From UBA3775 sp964572955 (GTDB lineage: Bacteria; Bacillota; Clostridia; Lachnospirales; Lachnospiraceae): a stretch of 64,000 nt of DNA. The position numbers and the translations under genes are program-made. The stretch is taken from NCBI GenBank assembly GCA_964572955.1, contig CAZNGY010000001.1:1-64000 (forward strand), in the 5' to 3' direction. The notes beneath the pieces are model-generated. The model was not told the origin of the DNA and made no database searches. It saw only the letters and a list, made by a program, of their open reading frames with translations. Below, one piece after another: positions 17,297 through 26,755 of the stretch. How positions within the stretch are numbered: position 1 is the stretch's first letter; each line of letters starts with the position of its first letter.

Positions 17297-18211
17297 ATGT
17301 CTGTTATAGATGTGGATGCGCTGACAAAGGATTATGGTTTTGGCAGAGGCGTTTTTGATCTTTCTCTTAAAGTGGAAAAAGGGGAATGTTACGGATATTT
17401 GGGACCAAACGGTGCGGGTAAAACAACAACAATACGTCACCTTATGGGATTTTCAAGGTCACAGAGCGGAACTGCCCAAATACTAGGTTGTGACTGCTGG
17501 AAGAACGCAGCAGAGTTAAAAAATAAAATAGGTTATCTGCCGGGTGAAATTGCGTTTCCTAAAGGTTTAAAAGGAACGGAGTTTCTTGAAATGCAAATGA
17601 AGATGCGAGGAATAAAAGATGAAGGATGTTTAAAAAAGCTCCTTACGAAATTCGAGCTTAATCCTGATATGAGCATTGAGAAAATGAGTCTGGGAGTACG
17701 CAGGAAGCTGGCAGTTGTAACGGCATTTATCCATGATCCAGATATTCTTATATTGGATGAACCTACTTCCGGTCTTGATCCTGTAATGCAGCAGTGTTTT
17801 ATAGATTTTATAATGGAAGAAAAAAAGCGCGGAAAAACGATACTGTTGTCATCACATATATTTCATGAAGTTGACGCAACCTGTGACAAAATATCCATTA
17901 TAAAAGACGGCAGGATTGTTGCGGATTTTGTTACGCGGGAGATGAAAAACAAAAGCAGCAAAATATATCGGGTTACATTTGAAAACAGGGAATCTTTTGA
18001 CTCCTTTTGCGGCAGGAATTATATTTTTCACTCAAAGAATGAAAAAAAACTGAGAGCAAGAGTATTAATCGATACAAAAGATATTAATAAACTTATTGCT
18101 GATATAGCGGATCTTAATGTCGTCGAGTTTCAGGAAATAGAGTTTACATTGGAAGATTATTTTATGGGATTTTATAAAAATGAACATGTTTTTCGAGAGG
18201 TGAGAAAATGA
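17297..18211 (+). CDS. ABC exporter ATPase 1
   Basis: 304 residues. The ATPase domain (1-215) has Walker A GPNGAGKT, Walker B ILILDEPTSGLDP and switch LSSHIFHE. The signature is MSLGVRRKL, slightly off the LSGGQ consensus but usual for drug/peptide ABC-2 systems. The C-terminal 90 residues are an accessory domain. It is paralogous to the next gene; ATG overlaps link both to one permease. Induced when the divergent TetR repressor releases, by inference. Confidence 0.9.
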   Translation: MSVIDVDALTKDYGFGRGVFDLSLKVEKGECYGYLGPNGAGKTTTIRHLMGFSRSQSGTAQILGCDCWKNAAELKNKIGYLPGEIAFPKGLKGTEFLEMQMKMRGIKDEGCLKKLLTKFELNPDMSIEKMSLGVRRKLAVVTAFIHDPDILILDEPTSGLDPVMQQCFIDFIMEEKKRGKTILLSSHIFHEVDATCDKISIIKDGRIVADFVTREMKNKSSKIYRVTFENRESFDSFCGRNYIFHSKNEKKLRARVLIDTKDINKLIADIADLNVVEFQEIEFTLEDYFMGFYKNEHVFREVRK

Positions 18212-19119
18212 ATGATACAGTAATTCAGATGGACCATCTTGTAAAAGACTATGGAAGCGGATATGGGATTTTTGATGTTTCCTTGGAAGTAAAAAAAGGT
18301 GAAGTATTCGGGTTTATAGGAACAAATGGTTCGGGAAAAACTACAACCATAAGGAATATAATGGGATTTATACAACCGGATAGTGGAAAGGTTTCGGTGC
18401 TGGGAATGGATGCATGGACGAAAGCAGTGGATATTAAAAAGTTTGTGAGTTATGTTCCCGGTGAAATTTCATTTCCGGCAATAAAGAGCGGTACTGATTT
18501 CTTGAGACTTCAAGCGGAATATCTAGGTATAAGAGATTATGATTATATGAATCGTCTTATAAAAATGTTTAAGCTTGATCCTACCGCAAATTTAAAAAGA
18601 ATGTCGAAGGGTATGAAACAAAAGACGGCACTTGTGGCAGCTTTAATGGGAAACAGAAAAATTCTGATTCTGGATGAGCCGACAACCGGATTGGATCCTT
18701 TAATGAGAGAAGTTTTTCTTGATTTGATAAGAGAAGAAAAATCAAAGGGAAAGACAATATTTATGTCAGGTCATATTTTTGAGGAAATTGAAGAGGTTTG
18801 TGATCGTGCAGCAATAATAAAGGATGGTAAAATTATTGAAGTGATTGATGTTCATGCAATGAGGCATGAAAAAATAAAACATTTTATTGCTGAGTTTGAA
18901 AATAGCAGCTATGCAGAGGAATTTTCGAAAAAATGTACTTTTGCAACATGTACCGCTAATGAAAATTTAAGTTGTATATCAATAGATATTTCAAATATAG
19001 GAAGTCTTCTTAAGATGCTCAAAATATATAATTTGATTTCACTTACGGAGGAGCATGAAACATTAGAAAACAGGTTTCACAATGTTTTTATGAATGGAGG
19101 AAAAAATAATGAATACTAA
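18208..19119 (+). CDS. ABC exporter ATPase 2
   Basis: 303 residues, a close paralogue of the preceding protein. Walker A GTNGSGKT, signature MSKGMKQKT, Walker B ILILDEPTTGLDP, switch MSGHIFEE. Overlap with ATPase 1 is 4 bases and with the permease 11 bases. Two different ATPases with one permease suggests a heterodimeric motor, but which pair works together is not visible. Confidence 0.9.
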   Translation: MNDTVIQMDHLVKDYGSGYGIFDVSLEVKKGEVFGFIGTNGSGKTTTIRNIMGFIQPDSGKVSVLGMDAWTKAVDIKKFVSYVPGEISFPAIKSGTDFLRLQAEYLGIRDYDYMNRLIKMFKLDPTANLKRMSKGMKQKTALVAALMGNRKILILDEPTTGLDPLMREVFLDLIREEKSKGKTIFMSGHIFEEIEEVCDRAAIIKDGKIIEVIDVHAMRHEKIKHFIAEFENSSYAEEFSKKCTFATCTANENLSCISIDISNIGSLLKMLKIYNLISLTEEHETLENRFHNVFMNGGKNNEY

Positions 19120-20299
19120 GACAACCAGATTTTATTCGGTACCTTTAATGAAACAGAATATTAAATCAAACTGGATTCTTACTGTGGTAATATGCTTTGT
19201 ATTTTGTCTTATGACGACGGTGGTGTGTTTTGCGATGAACATAGTCGGCGGAGAAAGCACGATGACGGACGAAAGGGAAGATGCACAAACAGTATTATTT
19301 GCACATTTGGCTGTTATTGCATCATATAATAAAACTGCCGGTGCAGGGTTGTCAGCAGAAGATTTTATGGAATCAACAGATAAAAGTGTTTATGAGATGC
19401 TTTTTGAAGCCGCAAATAAACAGTCTGCAAATCATGTATTTGGAGTCAGTGATTTGGAGGCTGCAATAGAATGTTTACAGGACGATGGAGATATAAGCAT
19501 ATACGAAGAACAGTTTGAATATGTTTATGCTTTGAGTGATGAAACCGGTATTTTCAGTGGCAGGGAATTGACAATGGAAGATATGCTTACCACTATGCTT
19601 AATGCAATGGGTCTTCCGGCAGATCGTCTTACGAATATGGCGGAGATGGATAAAACGACAATGCTTAATACAATGTATTTTACTGTAATGGGACTTTTGC
19701 CGACATTCCTTTTTATAGTAATTGTAGGAAATTCGCTGATTGTTAATCAGGTTGACAGTGGTTCAATGGCATATATTCTTGCAACACCTACAAAGAGATC
19801 TGCTGTTGCAAATACCCAGGCATTGTTTCTGATTATCTCGCCGATGATTATTTGCAGTGTGGCGTGTGTGGTGCGATGTGTGGCAACTAATATGTTTATG
19901 GGTGATGTAAATGTAAAAATGAATATTGCACTTTACATAGGAATGTATATTCTTGTCGAAGCAGTTGGAGGCATATGTTTTATGGGAAGTTGTCTGTTTA
20001 CTCAAAGCAGAAAGGCAATTGCTTTTGGCGGAGGTATTGCAGTATGGTGTTTTATTTCTTCTCTTCTTGGTATGTTCGGAGCAGAAGATATGGTAAACAT
20101 GGGGATTGGGGTTGAAGAATTAGCTTTTTTCAACAAACTGACTCTTGTAGGTTTATATGATGTAAAAGCTCTTTCTACCGTAGGAAGTGACTCTGTTAAT
20201 TATGACTTTGTTTGGAAGCTTTGTGTTCTGGCAATGATTGCAATTGTATCATATTTGGTTGGAAAGATAAGTTTCCAAAAGAAGGATTTACCGCTTTAA
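19109..20299 (+). CDS. ABC-2-type exporter permease
   Basis: 396 residues from ATG 19109, which follows GGAGG. An N-terminal membrane helix is followed by a large extracellular section (about 45-185) and five or so further helices in the C-terminal half, the shape of ABC-2 permeases. QVDSGSMAYILATPTKRSAV is the coupling-helix region. It works with the two ATPases upstream. Substrate unknown. Confidence 0.82.
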   Translation: MNTKTTRFYSVPLMKQNIKSNWILTVVICFVFCLMTTVVCFAMNIVGGESTMTDEREDAQTVLFAHLAVIASYNKTAGAGLSAEDFMESTDKSVYEMLFEAANKQSANHVFGVSDLEAAIECLQDDGDISIYEEQFEYVYALSDETGIFSGRELTMEDMLTTMLNAMGLPADRLTNMAEMDKTTMLNTMYFTVMGLLPTFLFIVIVGNSLIVNQVDSGSMAYILATPTKRSAVANTQALFLIISPMIICSVACVVRCVATNMFMGDVNVKMNIALYIGMYILVEAVGGICFMGSCLFTQSRKAIAFGGGIAVWCFISSLLGMFGAEDMVNMGIGVEELAFFNKLTLVGLYDVKALSTVGSDSVNYDFVWKLCVLAMIAIVSYLVGKISFQKKDLPL

Positions 20300-20326
20300 T
20301 AAAGTATTGGGAAATATGCGGACATT

Positions 20327-20416
20327 AAAAAAGGACTATGGCAATTTGTATACCGATGGTGAATGCCGCGTTTTGTTTCGGCTTTCGAATTGGTATACTG
20401 TCAAAGTCCTTTTTAT
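20327..20416 (+). terminator. Large, two-part terminator between convergent genes
   Basis: AAAAAAGGACT pairs with AGTCCTTTTT at the outside, and GTATACC with GGTATAC inside. Runs of A before and T after make it usable on both strands, serving the ABC operon and the leftward gene at 20451. Confidence 0.75.
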
Positions 20417-20450
20417 TTCATTTATCTGATAAGTTTAATGCTTAAATTCC

Positions 20451-21212
20451 TTAGAAAAGTGAATTAATAAGGAAGTTTACAAAAAGTGTTAAGAAACTGA
20501 TTGCAAAAACGGAAGGAGCAGCAACATAAACAGCACTTTTTGTATCATTACTTTCACTTCTTACTGCGAGATATGTAATTATCTTCTCACCCCATAATCC
20601 AAATGCGGAAATAGATGATAAAATCCAGCCTAAAAGTTTGAAATCAGGTATAAAATCAAGTACATGATAAACTACAAAAACCGGAATGGCGATAAGTAAA
20701 TCAATTACGGCAATTGAAAATGCCTTCTGCCATGTGATTTCTGTTTTGCTGATAAATTTGAATGCAAGCCAAAAAACAAGTGCAGCAACGGCAACGGCAG
20801 CAGCAACAGTAATGATGTCGCTGAAAATACCTTTTATGATGTCACTGATTTCATACATTTTTGCAGAATCCAGGTCGATGAAATCAAGATAATCATCGAG
20901 ATCCATGTCAAGATTGTCAGCAAATTCTTCAAGCTGTTTTTTGTAATCTATATTGCTCTTTACCTTGGAAAAGATTCCGTAGATTACATCAAGTATTGCA
21001 TAAATTGCAGTGAGAATTGCAATTTTGGCCCATGAAGCACCGGAAATAAATCTTGAAACCCCGTTTTCAGGATCGCTTGTTACTTCAATGACGTCGCTGA
21101 TAAGATTAGTTGCTTCATTTGCTACATCAACATTGGCGGAAGATTTGGTTCTCTGACATGAACATATCTGACCATCAGCTATTTCTTTTCCGCATTTTGT
21201 ACAAAAAGCCAT
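20451..21212 (-). CDS. Zinc-ribbon membrane protein of unknown function
   Basis: 253 residues. The N-terminus FCTKCGKEI...ICSC forms a short zinc ribbon (two CxxC-like pairs). Four to five hydrophobic segments follow (about 65-85, 130-155, 165-190, 195-215, 230-250), with an acidic stretch DNLDMDLDDYLDFIDLD between the first two. Similar zinc-ribbon proteins with Yip1-like membrane domains are common in clostridia and uncharacterised. Single-gene unit ending at the shared terminator. Confidence 0.75.
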   Translation of the reverse strand: MAFCTKCGKEIADGQICSCQRTKSSANVDVANEATNLISDVIEVTSDPENGVSRFISGASWAKIAILTAIYAILDVIYGIFSKVKSNIDYKKQLEEFADNLDMDLDDYLDFIDLDSAKMYEISDIIKGIFSDIITVAAAVAVAALVFWLAFKFISKTEITWQKAFSIAVIDLLIAIPVFVVYHVLDFIPDFKLLGWILSSISAFGLWGEKIITYLAVRSESNDTKSAVYVAAPSVFAISFLTLFVNFLINSLF

Positions 21213-21428
21213 AGTAAATTACCTCCGTAGGTTTTTATTTATAGATGATTAAATCATATCATGCAAATTTATAAAAGTAAAGGAGCTAAAAGGTTATATT
21301 TTGATTGAAACCCTTGGTGCAATGTGATATTCTGAAACAGAAATTCAGATGGGGTGAAATGGATTATTTCCTAAATCCTGAAGATAAAATAAACTTCAAA
21401 AATATAGAGAAAACGGAGTGTCTCGGTC

Positions 21429-22634
21429 ATGAAAAAAGGTTGGAAAAGGGCCAGAAAACGAATATATGAAGTAATAGAAGTCGGGAACGATTTTGATCTT
21501 ATAAGTCGGTTATATGACATATTGAATGTCGTGACAATAGTTGTAAATCTTGTGGTCAGCATCATGCTTACATTTGATGCGATAAGCATCAGGTGCGGAA
21601 GCTGGATGGGAATACTTGAAAAGATTACTGTTATTTTCTTCGCAATAGATTTTTTTCTCAGACTGATTACAGTGAAATGTATGTTTCCTGAGAGAAGATG
21701 GTGGTCTGCGGCAAGAGGATATATATTCTCATTTACCGGAATTATAGATATTCTGTCCTTTGTTCCGTATTTTCTGCCTATCTTCTTTCCAGGGGGTGCG
21801 GTCGCGTTCAGAATGGTGCGGATTGTCAGGGTATTCAGATTATTCCGAATTAATGCCTACTATGATTCACTAAGCATAATAACACAGGTAATAGTCGGAA
21901 AAAGCCAGCAGCTGCTTTCTTCAGTTTTTATTATATTGGTGCTTATGATGGCATCAAGCCTTTGTATGTATTCAATAGAACATGAAGCACAGCCGGACGT
22001 ATTTACAAATGCTTTTTCAGGGATGTGGTGGGCCGCTTCAACTTTGCTTACAGTCGGATATGGTGACATATATCCGGTTACCGTAACCGGAAAAATCTTC
22101 GGTATTTTCATAACTTTTCTCGGAGTAGGTATGGTTGCAATACCTACAGGTATTATTTCTGCTGGATTTGTTGATCAATATTCGGACATTAAAAAGAGAA
22201 TGAATTATGGATATGAGGAGGATATGCATTTCATTAAAGTGCCTTTGATTGATAATGATAAATGGATAGGTAAGAGGATAGCAGACCTTATCTTGCCGTC
22301 AGGTATGATCATTGCAATTGTTAAGCGTGGAGACGAGCTGATAATTCCAAGAGGAGACGTGGTTTTAAATGATAAGGATACAGTTGTTCTTGGTGCAATA
22401 CCGTTTGATGACAGAGAAAACATTACGCTTAAGGAAGTGCTATTGAAGAAGAACAATCCATGGACGGGAATACGAATACGGGATTTGGACATTTCGAGGC
22501 AGTCAGTTATTGTTCTTGTAAAAAGAAAAAATAAATCCCTTATACCAAACGGTAACATGATTCTTGAAGAGGGAGACAGGGTATTCATTTACACGAAAAT
22601 GCATTTTCCGGTTGCGAGGGAAGTTAGTATTTAG
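21429..22634 (+). CDS. Voltage-gated potassium channel with two TrkA-C domains
   Basis: 401 residues. Six membrane helices (about 30-240) include an arginine-spaced S4 (FRMVRIVRVFRLFRI) and the selectivity filter TVGYGD before the last helix, so it is a Kv-type K+ channel subunit, likely tetrameric. The cytoplasmic tail has two TrkA-C-like modules (VPLIDNDKWIGKRIADLILPSG and NNPWTGIRIRDLDISRQ) but no NAD-binding RCK-N domain, which is less usual. TrkA-C domains bind nucleotides such as c-di-AMP in some K+ transporters; that role here is inference. Confidence 0.9.
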   Translation: MKKGWKRARKRIYEVIEVGNDFDLISRLYDILNVVTIVVNLVVSIMLTFDAISIRCGSWMGILEKITVIFFAIDFFLRLITVKCMFPERRWWSAARGYIFSFTGIIDILSFVPYFLPIFFPGGAVAFRMVRIVRVFRLFRINAYYDSLSIITQVIVGKSQQLLSSVFIILVLMMASSLCMYSIEHEAQPDVFTNAFSGMWWAASTLLTVGYGDIYPVTVTGKIFGIFITFLGVGMVAIPTGIISAGFVDQYSDIKKRMNYGYEEDMHFIKVPLIDNDKWIGKRIADLILPSGMIIAIVKRGDELIIPRGDVVLNDKDTVVLGAIPFDDRENITLKEVLLKKNNPWTGIRIRDLDISRQSVIVLVKRKNKSLIPNGNMILEEGDRVFIYTKMHFPVAREVSI

Positions 22635-22736
22635 CACAATATATTAGAAATATATTGTCAGAGAATAGAGAAGATAAGGAAGTATGTATGGTTCAAAGAT
22701 AAACTGCATAACCCGTAAGAAATAAAGGAGAAAATT

Positions 22737-23900
22737 ATGATGCGAAGATTGGTTTATGCTATTAGTGCAATGATGGTTATGATTGTCATGACATCATGTT
22801 CTTCAGAAAATGATGGTGGCGGAAAAGAGATTAATGTAGAACTTCCTGCAGTGACGCTGGAACCGGAATCGCCAGAAAAAGGAGAGTCGGATGGTGAGGT
22901 GTTTTTATATGAACAGCTTGATGTTTCTGAAGTGGAAGGGAAGAAACTTATATGCGTAACTGTTGATGATGGACCTGATGGAAGTGGAACTGAGGGATTT
23001 ATTGAATGTTCTGTAAATGAGGAGATTCCTTTAACTTTCTTCGTCATAGGAAATAAAATTGAAGGTAATTCCGGGCAGCTTAAGGAAATGCTGGAGGCAG
23101 GCTGTGAAATCGGAAACCACAGTTACAGTCATTCATACTTTACAAAGCAAAGTATTGATGAAATTAAGGAAGAAATCAGTAAAACGGATGAACTTATCGC
23201 AGAATATACCGGTGGGGCAAAGGTGAATTTTGTTAGAGCACCATATTTTTCGTACAATGATGAGGTATATAACAATGTGGGATATCCGCTTATAGATGCG
23301 GCCATCCAGGAATCCGGAAATGATTACGAAGCAACATTGGAAATTCTGTTAAATGCAAAAGATGGTGACATAATGCTTATGCACGCATGGAACACGGCAT
23401 CATTGCAGGCACTTACAGATGCAGTACCTATACTTAAAGAACAGGGTTACGCATTTGTAACTGTATCACAGCTTTTTAAAGCAAGAGGGTACGATGCCAT
23501 TCCCGGAATTGCATATCGTAATGTGGGTGTTAATCTGGCAGATGAGTATGAAATTACGGAGAATCTGTATACCGGAGAAAGCAGGGCAAGCGGTGACTGG
23601 AATAATTGGGAGACTGCTGTAGAATTGAATGTTGATACAGTTAAGGCGATGAAAGAAGGCGATGCTCTTAGGGTAGAATATAAATCTTCCATGGCACCGT
23701 GTATTATAATGCAGTCGTGGTCAGACGGTCCCGGCTGGATTCAGCTTACACCTTCATCCGATAACGGACAGTGTGCAGTATTTACTTATGAAGATATGTA
23801 TGAAGTATACGGAGAAGATTTTTCATCCATGGATGCGGTATTGGTGAGACCATTTGGAGCAGACCTTACAGTGACTTCAGTTGATATGATGAAAAAATAG
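22737..23900 (+). CDS. Polysaccharide deacetylase (CE4) lipoprotein
   Basis: 387 residues with a lipobox ending MTSC near residue 21. The NodB domain (about 60-250) shows CVTVDDGPDG (metal and catalytic Asp), GNHSYSH (metal histidines) and later IMLMHAWN. It probably removes acetyl groups from peptidoglycan or xylan at the cell surface. The last 125 residues form a separate domain (SGDWNNWETAVELNVD to DLTVTSVDMM) that looks like a carbohydrate-binding beta-sandwich. AAAGGAG precedes the ATG. Confidence 0.88.
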   Translation: MMRRLVYAISAMMVMIVMTSCSSENDGGGKEINVELPAVTLEPESPEKGESDGEVFLYEQLDVSEVEGKKLICVTVDDGPDGSGTEGFIECSVNEEIPLTFFVIGNKIEGNSGQLKEMLEAGCEIGNHSYSHSYFTKQSIDEIKEEISKTDELIAEYTGGAKVNFVRAPYFSYNDEVYNNVGYPLIDAAIQESGNDYEATLEILLNAKDGDIMLMHAWNTASLQALTDAVPILKEQGYAFVTVSQLFKARGYDAIPGIAYRNVGVNLADEYEITENLYTGESRASGDWNNWETAVELNVDTVKAMKEGDALRVEYKSSMAPCIIMQSWSDGPGWIQLTPSSDNGQCAVFTYEDMYEVYGEDFSSMDAVLVRPFGADLTVTSVDMMKK

Positions 23901-23995
23901 ATTTTTTACTTACATTTTAAAAAAAAATGTGTTAAACTACTGCGGTGAAAAAATAATAGTGTAATCCGCAGATGTAAATCCGGCAATTAAAATAT

Positions 23996-24043
23996 GCGTG
24001 TAATCTCAGGTAGCCAAGCTACAGGATTACACGCTTTTTATTT
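23996..24043 (+). terminator. Intrinsic terminator of the deacetylase gene
   Basis: GCGTGTAATC pairs with GATTACACGC and is followed by TTTTTATTT. Upstream, CTGCGG/CCGCAG (23940-23971) forms a further small stem in the same tail. Confidence 0.88.
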
Positions 24044-24114
24044 GCCCTTATGATAGTCTAAACGGCATCAGGGCGGAGTAAAAAAAGAATAATTGGTAAC
24101 AGGAGGATTTATTA

Positions 24115-25491
24115 ATGAGTGATTCATCGGTTAGGGAGAACAAGATGGCGGTTATGCCTGTTAAAAAGCTTATGCTTGATATGGGTATTCCGATGATTGT
24201 TTCCATGATGCTTCAGGCGGTCTATAACATTGTGGACAGTGCTTTTGTGGCAAATATGAAAGAAGGCGGAGAGCAGGCACTTAATGCACTTACATTGGCA
24301 TTTCCGGTGCAGATGCTTATGGTTGCAGTCGGAATAGGAACTGGAGTAGGTGTTAATGCATTATTGGCAAGGTGTCTGGGACAGGGGAACAGGGAAAATG
24401 CCGGCAGGGCAGCCGGAAACGGAGTGTTCCTGATGGCAGTAATATATGTGGTCTTTCTTGCTTTCGGTATTGTTGGTGCAGAGGCATATGTTAAAACGCA
24501 GACCACGAATACGGTTGTTATAAAAATGGCAACTGAGTATCTGCAGATCTGCTGTTGCGGGGCGTTTGGAATTCTTTATTTTTCACTTTTCGAAAAAGTT
24601 TTACAGGCAGCCGGGAAAAGTGTGTTTTCAACAATTGCACAAATTTCCGGGGCGGTTGTCAATATAATACTTGATCCGATTTTTATTTATGGATGGCTCG
24701 GAGTTCCAGAAATGGGCGTAAGAGGTGCAGCATATGCAACCATAGTGGGTCAGATTGTGTCGGCACTAATTGGTTTGATACTTCATTTAAAGTATAACAA
24801 AGAGATAAAAAACGGACTTGCATATATGAGACCGTCGGGAAGTGTTATCAGGGGAATTTATTCAGTAGGATTTGCCGCGATTGTAGCTCAGGCACTGATG
24901 TCTGTTATGACTTATCTTTTAAATATCATTTTAGGAAAAATAGGAGAAAATATTGTAACGGCATATGGTTTATACTACAAAATACAACAGTTTATATTGT
25001 TTGCAGCATTCGGTCTGAGAGATGCGATTACTCCGATAGTGGCATTTAATTACGGATATGGAAGTAAAACAAGGGTGAAGGAAGGCATAAAATACGGACT
25101 TTTGTATACGCTGGTAATTATGACGGCAGGATTTATCGGACTTGAGGTATTTGCTTCACCTTTTGCCGGAATTTTTGGATTATCAGGAGAAACGAAGGAG
25201 CTTTGTGTCATGGCAATGAGGATAGTTTCAATCAGTTTTGTATTTGCCGGTATAAACATAGCATTGCAGGGAGTGTTTCAGGCACTTAATGAGGGTGTTG
25301 CATCATTTACTGTATCGGCATGCAGACAGTTCCTTTTTATAATTCCGACCGCATATATCTTTATGAAAATGATTATAAGCGGAAGTGCCGATTCATGGCT
25401 TGTATGGACAAGCTTTTTAATTGCTGAGGCCGCATCAGCCGTGGTGTCTTTTGCTTTTATGAAAAAAGTAAAGAAAAAAATGAATATATAA
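24115..25491 (+). CDS. MATE-family efflux transporter
   Basis: 458 residues with twelve hydrophobic helices and the MATE pattern: MLDMGIPMIVSMMLQAVYNIVDSAFV at the start and QALNEG plus repeated half-structure in the second half. Members export drugs or metabolites using Na+ or H+. GGAGG precedes the ATG. No linked regulator, so the substrate stays open. The final residues KKVKKKMNI are a normal basic tail. Confidence 0.93.
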   Translation: MSDSSVRENKMAVMPVKKLMLDMGIPMIVSMMLQAVYNIVDSAFVANMKEGGEQALNALTLAFPVQMLMVAVGIGTGVGVNALLARCLGQGNRENAGRAAGNGVFLMAVIYVVFLAFGIVGAEAYVKTQTTNTVVIKMATEYLQICCCGAFGILYFSLFEKVLQAAGKSVFSTIAQISGAVVNIILDPIFIYGWLGVPEMGVRGAAYATIVGQIVSALIGLILHLKYNKEIKNGLAYMRPSGSVIRGIYSVGFAAIVAQALMSVMTYLLNIILGKIGENIVTAYGLYYKIQQFILFAAFGLRDAITPIVAFNYGYGSKTRVKEGIKYGLLYTLVIMTAGFIGLEVFASPFAGIFGLSGETKELCVMAMRIVSISFVFAGINIALQGVFQALNEGVASFTVSACRQFLFIIPTAYIFMKMIISGSADSWLVWTSFLIAEAASAVVSFAFMKKVKKKMNI

Positions 25492-25509
25492 TTTAACATT
25501 TCAGAAACA

Positions 25510-25530
25510 TTTCTCAAACTTTTCTCAAAC
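25510..25530. promoter_or_regulatory. Tandem direct repeat TTTCTCAAAC, 11-bp period
   Basis: Two exact copies (25510-25519 and 25521-25530) lie on one face of the helix and 10 bp before a TAAAAT -10-like box (25541-25546). This is the geometry of OmpR-type response regulator sites, and such a regulator is encoded 550 bp downstream. A likely autoregulation site. Confidence 0.5.
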
Positions 25531-25607
25531 AGACGGGAATTAAAATGCACACATAACAAACAAGGAGCAGTTCCGCAGAGATGCGGATGCATGAAATGGA
25601 GGATTAT

Positions 25608-25976
25608 ATGGATAGAAATGATAAGGAATTTTTAGTAGAGAAGATTCGTACACAGTATACGGAAAAGGGACATACGGAACTGGATTCTCTTAAGGAACTT
25701 GATGCCTGTGTTAAGAGACCTGCAAATATATTTGCGTACGTTTTCGGTTCATTGGGTGCATTGATTATGGGAACGGGAATGAGTCTTGTGATGACTGATA
25801 TTGGTGAAAATATCGGAATGGAAAATGTGATGTTTCCGGGGATTGTAATAGGATTAATTGGTTTAATAATGGTCTTGGCAGACTATCCGATTTATAAGAA
25901 AATTCTTGAAACGCGCAAAAGACAGTATGCAGGAGAAATATTAAAGCTCAGTGAAAAAATATTAGAAAACAAATAG
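25608..25976 (+). CDS. Small two-helix membrane protein, paralogue of 28722-29138
   Basis: 122 residues from ATG 25608, preferred because GGAGG lies just upstream. An N-terminal charged region (30-40 residues) is followed by two membrane helices containing GALIMGTGMSLVMTDIGE and a charged C-terminal helix. The same GTGMS--MTDIGE core occurs in the product of 28722-29138, and the two genes bracket a two-component system. Function unknown; a sensor-linked membrane protein is a guess. Confidence 0.75.
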   Translation: MDRNDKEFLVEKIRTQYTEKGHTELDSLKELDACVKRPANIFAYVFGSLGALIMGTGMSLVMTDIGENIGMENVMFPGIVIGLIGLIMVLADYPIYKKILETRKRQYAGEILKLSEKILENK

Positions 25977-26016
25977 TCGGAGAACTGCAAATAGAAACAA
26001 AACATTAACATTTCTG

Positions 26017-26025
26017 TGGTATAAT
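26017..26025 (+). promoter_or_regulatory. Extended -10 promoter before the two-component genes
   Basis: TGGTATAAT is an extended -10 element (TGnTATAAT) 58 bp before the response regulator gene. No good -35 box is seen at the right distance, as expected for this promoter class. Confidence 0.5.
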
Positions 26026-26083
26026 ACACTTATAAGAATTTACTGCGTAGATTGGCAGAAGTGATTATACCGGGAGGATGCGG

Positions 26084-26755
26084 ATGTTTAAGATATTAGT
26101 GGTGGAAGACGATAAAGAACTGAATAAGACAGTATGCTTTTTTTTAAATGACAGAGGATTTGAGACTTTTGGATGTCTTGATGTATATGAAGCGTATGAT
26201 GCTATGGATAGGAATGTTTTTGATTTAATAGTATCTGATATTATGATGCCGGGAATTGATGGATTTAAATTTGCGGAAAGTATCAGAAAAATTAACGAAA
26301 ACATTCCTATTCTGTTTATGACAGCACGTGATGACATGGCTTCAAAACAAAGGGGATTTAAAATCGGAGTAGATGATTACATGGTAAAACCCATTGATCC
26401 GGATGAACTTGTTTTGCGCGTTGGTGCCCTTTTAAGACGTGCAGGGATTGCTTCAAGCAGGAAGATTGAAATCGGCAAATTTGTGATGGATGCAGATGAG
26501 CATACTGCATATTTGGACAGAGATGAGATTCCGCTTACAAATCGCGAATTTAGTATACTTTACAAGCTCTTGTCATATCCGAAGAAAACATTTACAAGAA
26601 GCCAGCTGATGGACGAGTTTTGGGATGCAGATACGGAAACTGCACCCAGAGCAGTTGATGTATATATGACTAAATTAAGAGGAAAACTGTCAGAGTGTGA
26701 TGATTTTGAGATTGTCACGGTACATGGTCTCGGATATAAGGCGGTGTTAAAGTGA
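26084..26755 (+). CDS. OmpR-family response regulator
   Basis: 223 residues. The receiver domain has acidic pocket EDD, phosphorylation site in VSDIMMPGIDG and conserved Lys in DDYMVKPID. The winged-helix C-terminus (LTNREFSILYKLLS to VDVYMTKLRGKL and VHGLGYKAVLK) binds DNA. ATG 26084 is preferred over 26078 because GGGAGG directly touches the latter. It overlaps the kinase gene by 4 bases (GTGA). Confidence 0.95.
   Translation: MFKILVVEDDKELNKTVCFFLNDRGFETFGCLDVYEAYDAMDRNVFDLIVSDIMMPGIDGFKFAESIRKINENIPILFMTARDDMASKQRGFKIGVDDYMVKPIDPDELVLRVGALLRRAGIASSRKIEIGKFVMDADEHTAYLDRDEIPLTNREFSILYKLLSYPKKTFTRSQLMDEFWDADTETAPRAVDVYMTKLRGKLSECDDFEIVTVHGLGYKAVLK

Noticed and set aside
22754..23047. 97-codon minus-strand frame
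   Set aside because: Lies wholly inside the lipoprotein deacetylase gene with no start signal; Ser/Pro-rich composition is a shadow effect.
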